A stretch of 64,000 bases of DNA from Metopolophium dirhodum. Taxonomy: Eukaryota; Arthropoda; Insecta; Hemiptera; Aphididae. The position numbers and the translations under genes are program-made. This document shows positions 47,097 through 58,894 of the stretch, piece by piece (within the stretch, counting starts at the first letter, position 1; every line of letters begins with the position of its first letter). Location of the stretch: NCBI RefSeq assembly GCF_019925205.1, contig NC_083560.1, forward strand, positions 36,750,270 through 36,814,269, read 5' to 3'. A model generated the notes under the pieces. That model was given only the letters and a program-made list of their open reading frames with translations. It was not told the DNA's origin and searched no databases.

Positions 47097-48249
47097 CCCG
47101 TGATCAGGGACGATCCCAAAAAAAACCATAGGGGGGTGTATTCTTAAAAATTGTTATTATTTTTAACTTATTATTTTTAATTTATATCAGAATGAAATAA
47201 CATCAACAAACATAATATGAAATAGGTAATAATTATAATTCATCACTTATTATTATTGTTGCCAAATCATTATCTATATTATAAGAATCGTCTTCTTCTA
47301 TCATAACCTATATAAATATAAAATAATCTCAATATTTGTATTTTCATAAAATGTCCTACCTATATATTTACCAATGGTTTCAATTTAATTATTAAAAAAA
47401 TTCATTAAATTTAATAAAAAATATTAGATTCTGAGTGAAACGAGATATGTATAATATTTTTAAAATCTATATTTTTTATATCTATATTAATTAAGGACCC
47501 TGCAAACCCTATTAATTTTTCATCAAAACGACCTTAGCGACTGACAAAAATTAAAGTACTTATAGTGGTTCAATTTAATAAATGTAAAGATGTTTTAAAT
47601 AGTTTTAATTGGTCAACAAGTCTACTTTGCATAGGTCGGAGCATATTTTTTATATTTTAGATATTTTTGAATGTATTCAATACTAAAAATTTTTAAATTT
47701 ATAAAATGTAAAATATTTATTACCGTCAAGAATTTGATAAAATTGAAAAAGTGCTCAGACCGATGCAAAGTAAACTTGTTTACCAACAAAAACATCTTAA
47801 CATTTTTTAAATCAAACCACTAGAAGTAACTTAATTTTTGTCAGTGCGACGGCTATTTCACGTCCACAAATTGGTTTTGAATATTTTGATCTAGACATTT
47901 AATGAATTGTGCATGTGCGTGCGTGCGACCATAAACCAGATAAAATTAACAATGTATTGTAAATTGATTTGGGTCGCGGGTGATAGTAGGAGAGTAGACA
48001 CACACTAATGATCATTAACTACACACACGAAGACTATCAGTAATCGCAGGAACAAAATAATTGCCTATACACAACTCCATAAAAATGACACATTTTCAGG
48101 GGCCTCAAAACAATATTAACATTTAAACAATTTATTTAATTTTCCTTTCCTCTTCTTAAAAAAATTGGTTTAATTCAGGTGAAAAAAAATTCTATTTTGC
48201 CGACTGAAAATCAAATATTGCTGAGTGTGGGTTCGTCCCTGCCCGTGAT
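47097..48249. mobile_element. Non-autonomous hAT element with perfect 8 bp target duplication
   Basis: The 1137 bp unit 47105-48241 has inverted ends CAGGGACGATCCCA and TGGGTTCGTCCCTG (one mismatch) and is flanked by CCCGTGAT on both sides (47097-47104, 48242-48249). CAGGG ends and an exact 8 bp TSD are hallmarks of hAT. The interior is AT-rich, with a pair of inverted ~120 bp sequences around 47530-47640 and 47740-47850 (each with TTGTTGACCAATT/ GTTTACCAACA-type motifs) and no intact transposase. The perfect TSD suggests recent insertion. Confidence 0.9.
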
Positions 48250-48944
48250 ACATTTCAATTTACTTTATAAAAATATAAAATGTTAGGATTTTTCTCTATT
48301 TTATTTTTTAATATTTATAAAATTATTAAAATCGATGTAATGTTTATCGTAAAACGAAGATATGAATTCTTATCTAATACTGAACTATTAAATGTCTTAT
48401 TATCATATTATTTATAGGAGCATAGTTAACATAGCTTCTTTTTTTGTATTTTTCTTTCGATTTTCTCTGGCTCACTAGATTTTTTAACTCAAAAAATTGA
48501 CTCTCTAGTAACATTGAGTTAGAAATTGTACAACTATCATGTACAATTTCTTAATAATATTTCTAAACTATATTTGTTTATTTAGCTTTATATGTACTTA
48601 GAACCTATACTCTGTATTTTGTAAATTTTATCATTATAATAATTGTATCATATATATAATAACTTTCTTTCTCCTACACAAGCTTTGCTTAAAGGAGAAA
48701 GATAATCGAAAATATAAAAGAAAAATGCACAATCACAATACACATCTTTTATAGAGAAATCGATCATTCTTATCAGAACTGTCGGGACCCAAAGAATCAT
48801 AATATAATATTCTCGATTCTTTTGAAAATTAAAAGTCTTCTTTTATTGAACGCATCACGGTCCAATTAAAAGGTAATCTAGGAAATAAATGGTACAAACA
48901 TAATATTATTTTATGTAGAAGTTTTGAAACTTTTAAATAATTAA
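48250..48944. other. AT-rich DNA with nothing recognised
   Basis: No coding pattern or element ends seen. Confidence 0.4.
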
Positions 48945-49190
48945 ATGTGGCTGCCACACTCTTTTACGTTGCCTTATACTACTACTAACTATATGTTGAC
49001 CTGCCCACCCTCGTCTTACGCCTCCATTATAGACCTTGATTTCCTACATCTCGTACACTATTACAGTCACACCAGCTATTTTCATGTCACTCCCTATTCC
49101 ATCTCTTTTAAGGCCTTCAATACATTAGTTCCATTAATAAGTCTCACTGACCCTGTTCTTCTGATATGTATAATCATACCTCATGTATAA
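48945..49190 (+). pseudogene. Possible LINE reverse-transcriptase C-terminal fragment
   Basis: The 81-codon frame has a DLDFLHLVHYYS segment followed about 10 residues later by YFHVTPYSISF. This resembles the common LINE tail pattern in which D-x-x-FL-x-x-L-hydrophobic is followed by hydrophobic-x-F-x-V-P. It stands alone, with none of the catalytic RT upstream. A T-rich/A-run follows at 49248. Assigned on weak pattern similarity only. Confidence 0.3.
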
Positions 49191-49378
49191 TAATAGGATT
49201 AACCTAATTTATTTAACTAATTAACTTAGTATAATATATCTTAATATTATTAAAAAAAAACCATAATTTAATTCACAGGTACCTAGTTGTTACAAATACT
49301 TTGTGATATTATATCGAGAAGAGCTGTATTGTAATTTCTAATCATATTATATAATTACTACCTATTATATATTTTGTA

Positions 49379-49510
49379 CTCTATAGCAGGAATCTCTAAA
49401 CGACAGCCCACGTAAAAATGACATGTGTTTATACACTTTTGGCTCGCTAAAAGCTTTTGATATTTTATGTGGCCCTCGAATAAAACAGTTTGGAGACCCC
49501 TGCTCTATAG
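49379..49510. mobile_element. Short hAT MITE with perfect 8 bp target duplication
   Basis: The 116 bp unit 49387-49502 has inverted ends CAGGAATCTCTAAAC and GTTTGGAGACCCCTG and exact CTCTATAG duplications at 49379-49386 and 49503-49510. CAGGGGTCTCCAAAC-type ends are a well-known hAT pattern. No coding capacity. Confidence 0.9.
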
Positions 49511-51192
49511 TATCCGCTTTCCGTTAAATATATCAATACACAATAACGATCGAGAATTATGTCATGCTATATACATATTTATGCTTTCAGCTTTGCGAAA
49601 TTGTAATCGAACATCGACTGCACATCGTTAGTGGATAATTGCTTAATCGCTTCCCAGGATTTTAGGTAAATCAGAAATTAATAATACGTAATAAATAATA
49701 ACTTATAATAAGGTAATTATTTTAATTAATGCATTTTTTACAGTAGGTACTTAACCTATAGTAATTTAGTATTTTATCACTATTATGATACCTATAACTG
49801 ATACAAGACAAATTTGAAATTTCTATATATATTGTATAATTGAATTTTCAGCTGTATACATTTTTTAAAAATATACATGTGTATATTATATAGGTATTGA
49901 TTGACATTTTATTCGTCATTCTGATTTTAGATTTCATATTATTTCCCAAATAGAAGTTTTAATTTTAAACTTTTTTTATAAGTTAGTTGTTGTACCAGTT
50001 TACAGCAAATCTCACGGTTTATTCAGTATCTATTATTTTAAAGTTTCATATTCCCCGTATTTCCTACAGTTAATGGCTGTAGGTATTTAAAAACTGCAAT
50101 CAGAAGAAATATCATCATCATCATCATCATCATCATTATTCATTCATCACCAAACTACTGCAGAAAATCTACAATGCAATAAAAACCTAGTTTTACCTAT
50201 TCTATTCATTTGGTTGTTCAAATGTGTGCGGCGATGAAGAGTGACTGTTGAAACAAAAAAGACACGAATATATTAGTAATTACTAGTTCATACATATATA
50301 CTTGTAATAAATATGCATTATTCACTCATTTACAACTATATAATTTAAAATTAATGCTGCGGTTATGTTAACGTATGTAGTTATCTTTATGTAGCCACCG
50401 TGAACTCTATAGTCTCTGACATATTATACAGGGCGCAGTTTGTTGCACAGTTCAAATCATATCTTTTGTATGGGTTTACACGAATGTTGGTTTATAATAT
50501 ATTATTGGCATATAAATATATAATTTAGTCGTTTCTACCTATACTGAAATAAAAAAATTAAGGAAATCAAACACGTCGTAATTTGCTTAGACGCGCGTGT
50601 ATTATTTTATTGTCAATGTGTAATGTGTATTCATATCATTCACAAAACAATATACACTCACGATGGAGTTTCCGTTCATATACCTATTCCCACCGGTTTA
50701 GAACTAAAGATAATCTAATAGCCAAACGGAGTGACATAGCGTGGAACGATTTGATTTTGTTTGTTAATACTAGTTGTGCTTTGTGATGTTATTGATATTA
50801 TTACATTATTACAACTATGTATATACATATAACTCATGTAGGCAGTGGTGTACATACGTATTATAGGTATAATATACAAATTATTAAAATTAAAAAAATA
50901 TGTTGATATGTATAATTTTGTAATATAACCCCTCTCATTAAAAATATCAGTGTACGCCACTGCATGCTGTAGACGTATAATAACTCGAATTTGACCAAGC
51001 AAATACATGTGACGACAAAGTTAAGTATTAATAACCTATAAGAAAAAAGTTGTTCATTATAAATGCAATAACGCATCCTAACTTTCCGGCTTCCGGTATG
51101 TTTACATTTGTACATACTAGTGAGGGCAATTCGAGATCTAGGATTTTAACTTTTGGAGCGGCTTTGTTATATCGAATATAATACTGGTATAA
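49511..51192. other. AT-rich DNA with an (ATC)n microsatellite
   Basis: About nine ATC units at 50111-50137. The remaining sequence has short chance frames on both strands. Nothing else is supported. Confidence 0.5.
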
Positions 51193-51438
51193 TTGTTACT
51201 AACTCTACTCAGAGACGTTTTCAGGGGGAAAGACTTCGCATTTCTACTCCAAAAAGATCGATGCATAAAACCACATTCTTTATCGGCCCAATATATGGAA
51301 AAATACTGCACACTATTTTTAATCTACAGACCAGATGCATTCCGAACGTCAAAACTTTTACCAAATTTACCAAAAGGTTTGATAGAAGCACTAAAATTTG
51401 CTTTAAATACCTACCCACATTCATACCACCGAAAATGA
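51193..51438 (+). pseudogene. Coding-like open frame, family not recognised
   Basis: The 81-codon frame (LLRDVFRGKDFAFLLQKDRC..., later PDAFRTSKLLPNLPKGL) has balanced amino-acid use, few poly-N/K runs and a helix-strand-like alternation, unlike nearby chance frames. ATG at 51193 may be internal. It ends at TGA in 51436-51438. No family comes to mind; it may be a fragment of a transposon or viral gene. A neighbouring frame at 51153 in another phase is a shadow. Confidence 0.3.
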
Positions 51439-51852
51439 AAAATTGACTTATGTTTATACGTTTACGCAAATGAGATGAAATTGTTATTGTATGAACAAAA
51501 TATAGAATTCTTAGGTTTTACATTTAAAAGTACATACATTTTTAGGGAAGCACCTACCTATACAATTTTTTTTTTTGGATACAACAACCTTGAAAAAGTG
51601 TGCGGGTTTTAGTCTTGGGGAAACACTATACATATTATTTAATAATATATACGGACGTGTCGGCTAAAAGTTTACTGACGGTTAATTATTATAAAAAAGA
51701 ATCGTTTTACCGACAGGCAAAAATTGGGATGTAGGTAATTTAACCGCACAATAGGTATACATATAATGATTGGTGGTATGGGATGAGGTATATCTACCTC
51801 GCCTACCACTACAGTAAGTCCGACTACGGATGAGCCGGTTAGGTTAGGTTCA

Positions 51853-52590
51853 AAAAATGTCTAGAAGAAACTTAAATTAAATTTTTATGAGCGTCTGAAA
51901 TTTATATTTTTACAACATTTGATATTTACTCGATTTCTCATGTAACAATTTTCTTATTTTATTGTAATTAAAAAACGAATGACTGTAGATACTTGAAAAT
52001 TACACTGAATGTTTATATTAGCATTTTCTATACACCATAAAATGTTGAAAATATTTTGACTCTTTTTGAGCTGTTTACGGACATTGTCAGTTTTCAATTT
52101 TTTTAGTTTTTTTTTCTATAAATATCAATAAATTTTTATTTGTTGGGTAAAAAAGCGTGAAAATTTAATATAAGGCTCCTGATATATCGTTCTAATAGCA
52201 GTTGAAAAATATTAAAAATACATAGGCACAATTTTTTGTTATAAGCATTTAAAGTTCAAATTTTGACAACATTTATCAAATTTATAATTTATTAATTATT
52301 TTGTGGTTAAAAATTTATAAATTTATAAATTTTTAACTTTTATGGCTATGGATTGAAAATTTAAAACAAGGCTCCACGTAAATAGGTTATAATATATAAA
52401 TTACTTTATTCACAATAATATTATCAATTATACTTAGTAATATCATAGGCTGACTGACCGTTTTCGCTCAGAATCGTTTTTCTTTTACAATGATATTATA
52501 TTACCATTGAATTCAAATTTAACACCATCCATGACAGTGACCCACTTGTAACTTTCTGCAGAGTGACATCCACTTACCTACTTTTTTTTT
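51853..52590 (+). mobile_element. Family D element, 5'-truncated
   Basis: Begins inside the element (AAAAAATGTCTAGAAGAAAC) and keeps one internal unit, the right end CGCTCAGAATCG (about 52466) and the tail. It then runs into segment C. Confidence 0.7.
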
Positions 52591-53092
52591 CAATGAATGT
52601 CAATAAAACTTTTTATAAGCATTTAAGGTTCAAATCTTGACAAAATACCGAAAAATCACGAAAATTAACAAATTATCTCAATCATTTATATAAGTTTTTC
52701 TAGGAAAAATGCAGGCATTCCCTTTCTTTCAATGACAATAAATTACTAAATAACTTCAATTCTATTTTCAGAACGTATCCCTTTCCGCATACCTCAATAA
52801 AACTGCGGAACATGTCATTCATTTCATATCAATCTCACCGAATTAAGTATGGTCAAATTAACCTCTTTGAAAGATTCTTGAAGTTACAGGGAAAATAGTC
52901 TGTTTTGGACTTTTTCCATTACAAATTAAACATTCACGGTTTTCATCAGTTAACAAATTATTCTTTATTTAAAAATGTAATGTAATTTTGGTATTTTTTT
53001 TTTAGTATTCATAAGCATATACATATTAAAAATCTAAAATTTAACTTAAGTAACGTCATAATAAATTTACTTACCTACGCCACATATAAATA

Positions 53093-53999
53093 ATATTGTA
53101 ACGAGACAAAACGGAGTGCCCATTTATGTGGCGCACTCTCGTAGTGCATTGCACCAACCAGTCAAAAAATAACACGCTGCCGCCGCGCGCTCACGCATCA
53201 GAGACCCGTCAACGACCGACCGTCAGGAACCCAGTCTAGATAGCACCCGTGTGCCACCCGTCGGGATATCGAGTTTTCTCAACGAATTTGTGGAAATAAA
53301 ACCTTGAAGTTAACTTATTCTGAATCAGCACCCTTCAAACTATATGATTACAATCATCAAACATTTCAAATCAATAATTAGAAAACCAAACACGAAGAAA
53401 TAACAACTATCAATTCAATTGTGATCCAACGGCTGCGAACCACATAAATACAAGCCGCCGCCAGCCAATGTTCTGAGGGCGGATGACTGGTGAACCGGAC
53501 GATATTTATTATCGTTATACACGGACCCCAATCTCCAATCAACCAACAGCTTTTCTGCCCCAGAGTGAGCAGGCCGGATGACACTTGATATCGTTATACA
53601 CGGATGCTCTACAGTCTGACCCGGCAAATTTAATTTTCTCCACTAACATAGTGCGTTGCGAAAGAGTTCACTGTTATTGAGAGTCAACTACCGGGAAGAC
53701 AACGAGCGTTCCGCCGTCCGCTACCGATTCAGTTCCGCCATTCATTGAACACGCTGACATCCAGGACTATACAGCCAGTATATCCTTCGGAAAAACAACC
53801 GTGAATTAAAAGTTCACAAATTCTCACTCCTTTTATGTGATCCCAATATACACTATTTTTATTGTACACTCGTTAGAGTATAAACCATTATTTTAAAAGA
53901 AATATTGTAAAACAATATCATTGATTTCTCGTATTATAATGAGAATAAACGTGAATAAAATTACCACAATACAACCACGTTCAATATTCATTACAATAT
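53093..53999. mobile_element. Solo LTR (TGTAACGAGAC family), copy 2
   Basis: The unit 53097-53995 (899 bp) has the same ends and the same ATAT duplication as 21950-22692, so the insertion came before segment C was copied. It has an additional 164 bp near 53430-53600 that contains ATCGTTATACACGGA twice; copy 1 probably lost this by deletion. Minus-strand frames there are shadows. Confidence 0.75.
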
Positions 54000-54168
54000 T
54001 CAACACTGTATTTGAGCTTATTTGGCGTTTATCTTAATAATTAAATTAATAATAGCATTAACTATATAGTATTATGTTCAAGTACAGAATTATACATTTA
54101 TATTTGTCTTCAGTTTACATTTGTAAAGTTGCTATAGGCAACTAATTATACAATAAACTATTATAATT

Positions 54169-54797
54169 GGGGCAGAGGACTTGTAGTATTTGCATATTTA
54201 TTTTGCACATTCACAATAATAGCAGAGTATGATACAAATACGTTTCATGCTTTTGCAAAACTAGTTTTAAAATTTTATAAATGCATATTTTGAGTCCTTT
54301 TTGATATAGGGTATATTTTATGTACACTTTTATACGAAATTTTATTCTTTTTTTTTTACTATTTTACAACAATTCCCATAACAGTCATTATTCCTAACAA
54401 TAAATCCCTTATCGACAAACCTCATTAAAATTATCTACAAGCCTTATACTATATTCTATTTGTATAATAACCGAAAATCAATAACTAACCGTAATTAAAT
54501 TGTAATTGGAAACTTGTAATCGCATGCACAATATGCTGAAACATTTTTATTGTAATAAATAAAAAAAAAAACCTTTTTGAGACATATTTAACTTCAATTT
54601 ATTTTTTCCACACCAACATTTTTATTTAAAGGAATACCGCCTAAATGTATGGATAAAAATGTATTTATTTTTAATTTTTGACGCATTATAGATATATTTA
54701 TATTGTTTAATATTTATTTTTCCATCCCAAATAAATATTTTGGTTTATTTGAACATCGCCACCGTGTGCTTTTTTAAAGCTACAAGTCCTGTGCCCT
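54169..54797. mobile_element. MITE with GGGCAGAGGACTTGTAG ends, copy 2
   Basis: Equivalent of 22862-23703 with a rearranged, shorter interior that includes an unrelated TTTGAACATCGCCACCG segment otherwise found downstream (55110-55140). Confidence 0.55.
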
Positions 54798-55542
54798 AAA
54801 ATAATTAATTATTCAATACAACCTATGTTCATGCACATAAATATATAAATATAAATATTTTTAGTCATTATACTTTTTTTTAACAGTGCGGCATTGCATC
54901 GTGTGCTTTAACAGAAGTTGTACATTGTTTGTAATTATATGAGTCTATAAAATAAAAATTGAATATTACGAAAACAGTTAACTTGTTTTATAGATATATT
55001 CATATTGTTTAATATTTATATTTTACATATTGTTTTATAAAAATAAAATATATGTTTGCAACATACTATGTCTCTTAATAATTTATTTTTCCATCCCAAA
55101 TAAATAGTTTGGTTTATTTGAACATCGCCACCGTTCAACATTCTGAGAAGAAGAATATAAGCCAAAATAAAATCAATGTTCTATCGTAGCCATTGTCTAC
55201 AATTTGTTTCCCTCATGCTTGTTATTAACTCCATTTTTTTAATTATACTAATTAAAAAAATTAAACTAAACAAAATACAGACAAGAATATTAGGTAGGTA
55301 TGTAATGTAGTGTACGTGATGTCCGATAAAATCACGATCATTCTTATTCGATGATTTGAAGAATGACGAATAACGATACCCGATAACAAATGACTACATC
55401 GTGTTATTGTACAACATGATAAAAATGATATAAATTCAGATATTCTTTTCAGTCTGTCAATGCAATAATTAGATCCATAGGCAATAAAAATTACTTTTTT
55501 TTTCTATTGATCCTTAAGCCCGGGGTAACATGCGATTTTTAC

Positions 55543-55772
55543 CCCCCCCCCCCCCCCCCCCCCTCTGTAAAAATAACCTAGCATATTTTTACTGGGGGTA
55601 AAAAAAAACCTAAGATATTTATACCTCCGGTAAAATTTTAAGGGGGTAAAATATCCTTGCATATAATTCTCGATCTGTTTTAAATAAACTAGGATATATT
55701 ATTCACCTCCCCACTGAATTTTTATAGTAGATTATTTTTATTTTTTTTTTTTTTTTGGGGGGGGGGGGGGTG
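55543..55772. repeat. Expanded poly-C and poly-T/poly-G tracts
   Basis: About 22 C residues at 55543-55563, and a T-run followed by about 13 G at 55741-55770. The matching places in C1 are much shorter. Confidence 0.8.
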
Positions 55773-56114
55773 TAAGTACATTATTGTATTTTGCCAGTAC
55801 GAAATTGTACAAAAAAAATGAAATACAAAGTTTACCCATTTGTCAACCTTTTTCGCAATCAATGACGGTCGATCGGACTTTAGCCAGCGATCGCGGACAC
55901 GCACACGATAATCGGCGGCGACAACCGCGATGTCCCCCAACAAGGTAGGTAAACGCACTTGTCGACCTAGACGACGAGGTATGAACGCGTAACGGCTCGA
56001 CCACGAGGTTTCGACGGCTGAACGTAAAAAAGCGCAGAGGCTTCAGACTCCGTCACGTCAGGAGTTCGCAAAAGGACGCCACGCAAACACAACGACCGGC
56101 GGACAGGTACGTGC

Positions 56115-56692
56115 TGTAGTGATCCCTCACTGCTCGCTTATATTTTGAGTTCGTCGACGTTGATGGTTAATGTAGGAGAGAAGGTTGGAGAGAGACAAGT
56201 TGTATAAGTTATTTATAGTACTTTATTGTTAAGACAAAATAATAATAATTAAACATTTATAAAGAAATTAGATAAATTTGAGGACAGAGCGAAAAGCATC
56301 TGCCCGAGAAGTTAGTGACTGCGTGGTGCAGACTCTGTACTAAATCCTAATTTGCTATAGACTCTATCTTATATTTATATAAAATCTATATGTATAAAAA
56401 AATGTACACGGCAGAGCCCAGGAGGTGGATATCTGAAAGGGAACCGGAGCTGGACGTTGTTATTGCAAAACAACCCGAATGTACGATTGGCACTCTTCTT
56501 TATTGGCACTTAAATTATTATAGGTTTGTTTTGCAGATATTTGATGTCGAAGTTTTAATTACGTCGTAAAACTCTAGGTACGTACATGTACGCGATTCTT
56601 GGAATCGAATAGTTGAAAGTTAATCTCCTTGTTGTTGTTGTCCTACCGCGGAAAGGTACTTAATATATTCGTAGAAACGCAGGTTTACTACA
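56115..56692 (-). repeat. 3' LTR of the errantivirus
   Basis: 578 bp. On the minus strand it starts TGTAGTAAACC and ends GATCACTACA. A minus-strand AATAAA (56222-56227) is a candidate polyadenylation signal. It carries the single base difference from the 5' LTR at 56412. Confidence 0.95.
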
Positions 56693-56703
56693 TTCCTCCC
56701 CTC
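56693..56703 (-). promoter_or_regulatory. Polypurine tract
   Basis: Minus-strand GAGGGGAGGAA lies directly against the TG of the 3' LTR, as needed for plus-strand DNA priming. Confidence 0.85.
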
Positions 56704-56727
56704 GAAGATGGAAGTCCCCGACTTCCA

Positions 56728-58581
56728 CTAATTCAAGAATGTTCGCAGTGTTGGGTAGCCGGTAGGGCTGTTTCTTGGCGCGAGTGGAAACTCGACCATG
56801 TCGACTCCTCTTAATGACATCACTGGGTTTGCATTAAGTTCCTCTGTTTCTTCCTGTGACTGTGCTACTTCCGTGTGGTTTGTTACTGTTTTTGTTTTAA
56901 CCATATTTATTATTAATATGATTACTGCCATAAAAATACTACTTGTTATTACATATAGTATATAATCGTTACGTTCTTGTGTGTTTTGTAGCTCGTCGAT
57001 TTTATTGTCGACTTTTTGTTGTTTTTCTAATTGCTTGTTCGAACCTGACACTTTATGTAGGTCCTCCATGTTATTTGTTTTAACATGGTAGTTTTCCATT
57101 AAGTTGTCGTTGTCGGTGAACGGCATATCCTTTATGTGTTGTAAAACTGATTTCGGGTTGAAATCCATATATTCTGATTTGTAATCGACTTTTCCTGGTA
57201 AGAGTACGTCTCTAGCGGCGTACCCTTTACAAGTTTCGTTTAGTTTTAAGATACCTACACCTTTTAGTGTATGGCTGGTGGATTCTTTATCTTCGTCGCA
57301 GGTGATGAATACTAAATCGTAGTTAGTGACGTAGATCCACTCGTTTTTGAATCGTTTTTTGTGAAAGATGGATGTACCCATTTGTATGTGCATGATTTCG
57401 CAGTTTGTTGGAAGTTTTATAGGATCTTGGAGTAATTGTACTTCGCATGCTGGTCTACTAGCACGTGGATGTAAAGGATTACCCTCAGGACACAAAAGGA
57501 AGTCTCTAGCGTGTTTACAATGTGTGTAATACAATTCGTCATAAAGAGCATAGTGTTCTTTCGTTCTACTTATGGCTAGATACTTATTACTAGGTTTTAT
57601 ATAAAAACAATCGTTTCCGGTGCACACTGGCACAGGTATTAAATTATACAAACTAAAATCATTTTGATAAATTAAAGGTAAAGAAATTATAAACACTAAG
57701 TTGTCATTTGCATAGTATATAGTAATGTCTGAGAGCTTTATCAATTCGTAAATATTTTGTATGTCTAAATCAGTTGGTAAATCGGTGCCCCCAGGTAATG
57801 ATACTTTAACGTCTTTAACGTGTTCTAATAACTCTTTTGGAGATATTAAACTTGGATGAATAATTCCCATTTTAGCTTGTTGTATTACCTCTAATAGTGT
57901 GTTTGTTTCTTCTATCTGTTTTGTAATTAATAAATTAACGTGTATAAAATGTTTTGTCAAATAATTTTTTATTTGTTGTTCCCTTGTAATGTTTGTCGTT
58001 TCGTTCACCATTAATGTTAAAGGTACCGAAGATATAATGTTGGGTGACACTATATTATTCTGTAGTTGTACTACTTTAATTTGTTCTTTTATTAGTTTAG
58101 ATTGCGAAGTGCTTTGGCTTTTTGCTATATTAAAATTAAATTTTTGTATGCATTCTAAATTGCATATTCCGTATATTAATTTAGCTGCTTTTGTAACGAG
58201 TTTAGTTAAAGCATTACGTTTAGTAATTATGTGACCAATAGAATCTAAGACTTGTGTCTTTTTATTGTGTAAATTGTCAACTATAGCGGTGGCTGTTTTA
58301 AGTAAGTTGTTACAATTAAAGTTATTGGTAACTGGGTCGTGCATGTATGCAACACACAATTCGTTCGTTTTATCTATTACTTCGTTTATGTATTCGAATT
58401 CTTCGTTATATTTAGTAAGATTAATGTATGCAGTAAGATCCCATTGAGATGTTATGAGTTTCAAAGGTCCCCTGTTTTCGTAGTATAGACCAGAATGTTG
58501 TTTTAATGGTTCGTCAGCGTATCGAAAAGTTCCTGACGTGAATGGTATGATAAGTAGTATAAGTCTGAAAACCGTTTCAGC
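56728..58581 (-). CDS. env: Errantivirus envelope glycoprotein (F-type)
   Basis: This is a class I-like fusion envelope related to baculovirus F proteins and insect errantivirus Env, which would sit in membranes and mediate entry or cell transfer. The frame opens after a stop at 58582-58584 and runs ~617 codons to TAG at 56728-56730. No ATG occurs in the first ~80 codons; a frame counted from 58464 would begin at TTG. AAACGGTTTTCAG ending at 58565, with a CTAAT branch-like sequence before it, is a good 3' splice site, so the start codon probably comes from an upstream exon, as in other errantiviruses. Just after the site is a hydrophobic signal-peptide-like run. Counting from 58464, other features are a GIIHPSLIS motif (200-208), paired cysteines, N-x-S/T sites (15, 154, 158, 409), a membrane segment (499-521) and a ~57-residue tail. 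The cleavage site is not a clear RxxR; only KR at 82-83 is seen. No frameshift found. Confidence 0.85.
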   Translation of the reverse strand, partial: AETVFRLILLIIPFTSGTFRYADEPLKQHSGLYYENRGPLKLITSQWDLTAYINLTKYNEEFEYINEVIDKTNELCVAYMHDPVTNNFNCNNLLKTATAIVDNLHNKKTQVLDSIGHIITKRNALTKLVTKAAKLIYGICNLECIQKFNFNIAKSQSTSQSKLIKEQIKVVQLQNNIVSPNIISSVPLTLMVNETTNITREQQIKNYLTKHFIHVNLLITKQIEETNTLLEVIQQAKMGIIHPSLISPKELLEHVKDVKVSLPGGTDLPTDLDIQNIYELIKLSDITIYYANDNLVFIISLPLIYQNDFSLYNLIPVPVCTGNDCFYIKPSNKYLAISRTKEHYALYDELYYTHCKHARDFLLCPEGNPLHPRASRPACEVQLLQDPIKLPTNCEIMHIQMGTSIFHKKRFKNEWIYVTNYDLVFITCDEDKESTSHTLKGVGILKLNETCKGYAARDVLLPGKVDYKSEYMDFNPKSVLQHIKDMPFTDNDNLMENYHVKTNNMEDLHKVSGSNKQLEKQQKVDNKIDELQNTQERNDYILYVITSSIFMAVIILIINMVKTKTVTNHTEVAQSQEETEELNANPVMSLRGVDMVEFPLAPRNSPTGYPTLRTFLN

Positions 58582-58595
58582 TTATTAGTTAAAAT
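58565..58595 (-). promoter_or_regulatory. Candidate 3' splice site for the envelope mRNA
   Basis: On the minus strand ACTAATAAG (branch-point-like) is followed by GCTGAAACGGTTTTCAG; the exon would start at 58564. The lack of an ATG in the following frame supports splicing. The donor, expected near the gag start or in the leader, was not resolved. Confidence 0.55.
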
Positions 58596-58749
58596 ATAAT
58601 TTTAAAATAAAATTCAGCTTAATAGTATTTAATATACCCGTTCCATTTCTTAGAAACTACTAATAAGAATTACTATAATGATAAAAATAAAAAAAATAAA
58701 ATAAGAATTAATAAAAAAAAATTATAGTTTTATGATACTAGTTATATAG
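58585..58749. other. A/T-rich pol-env spacer
   Basis: Short non-coding interval between the shifted integrase tail and the envelope acceptor. Confidence 0.6.
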
Positions 58750-58894
58750 TTATTCAGTATCGTCGTCGTCATAATAGCGTTTAACGTTATTTTTATGAAT
58801 ACGGTATTCGCGACGGCCTTTTTGAATCGTTATATTTTCATTATCATGTACTAATAGTATCTCGAATGGTCCTGACCAGTTGAAACTAAGAGCA
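58750..58894 (-). pseudogene. Integrase C-terminal tail, frameshifted
   Basis: The frame next to the end of gag-pol continues ~47 codons past a 9-base homopolymer (T on plus strand, 58895-58903) to TAA at 58750-58752. It contains NWSGPFEIL, the GPY/F module of gypsy-type integrases, and an acidic end. In an intact element it would be in frame with pol. A one-base length change in the homopolymer explains the break; programmed frameshifting is much less likely at this place. Confidence 0.8.

Larger units (their letters stand above)
52336..56114. repeat. Segmental repeat C, copy 2, left part
   Basis: Matches 21197-24948 in the same orientation. It ends at the errantivirus insertion; the rest continues at 63139. 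Differences include extra 164 bp in the solo LTR, an extra ~55 bp TTTGAACATCGCCACCG-containing unit at 54690-54766 inside the MITE region, and expanded C and G runs. Confidence 0.85.

Noticed and set aside
51836..51852. GGTTAGGTTAGGTT, the insect telomere repeat unit
   Set aside because: Only two units, far from an array; expected by chance.
56629..56814. 61-codon plus-strand frame across the LTR/env border
   Set aside because: It crosses the 3' LTR, polypurine tract and the end of env on the opposite strand.
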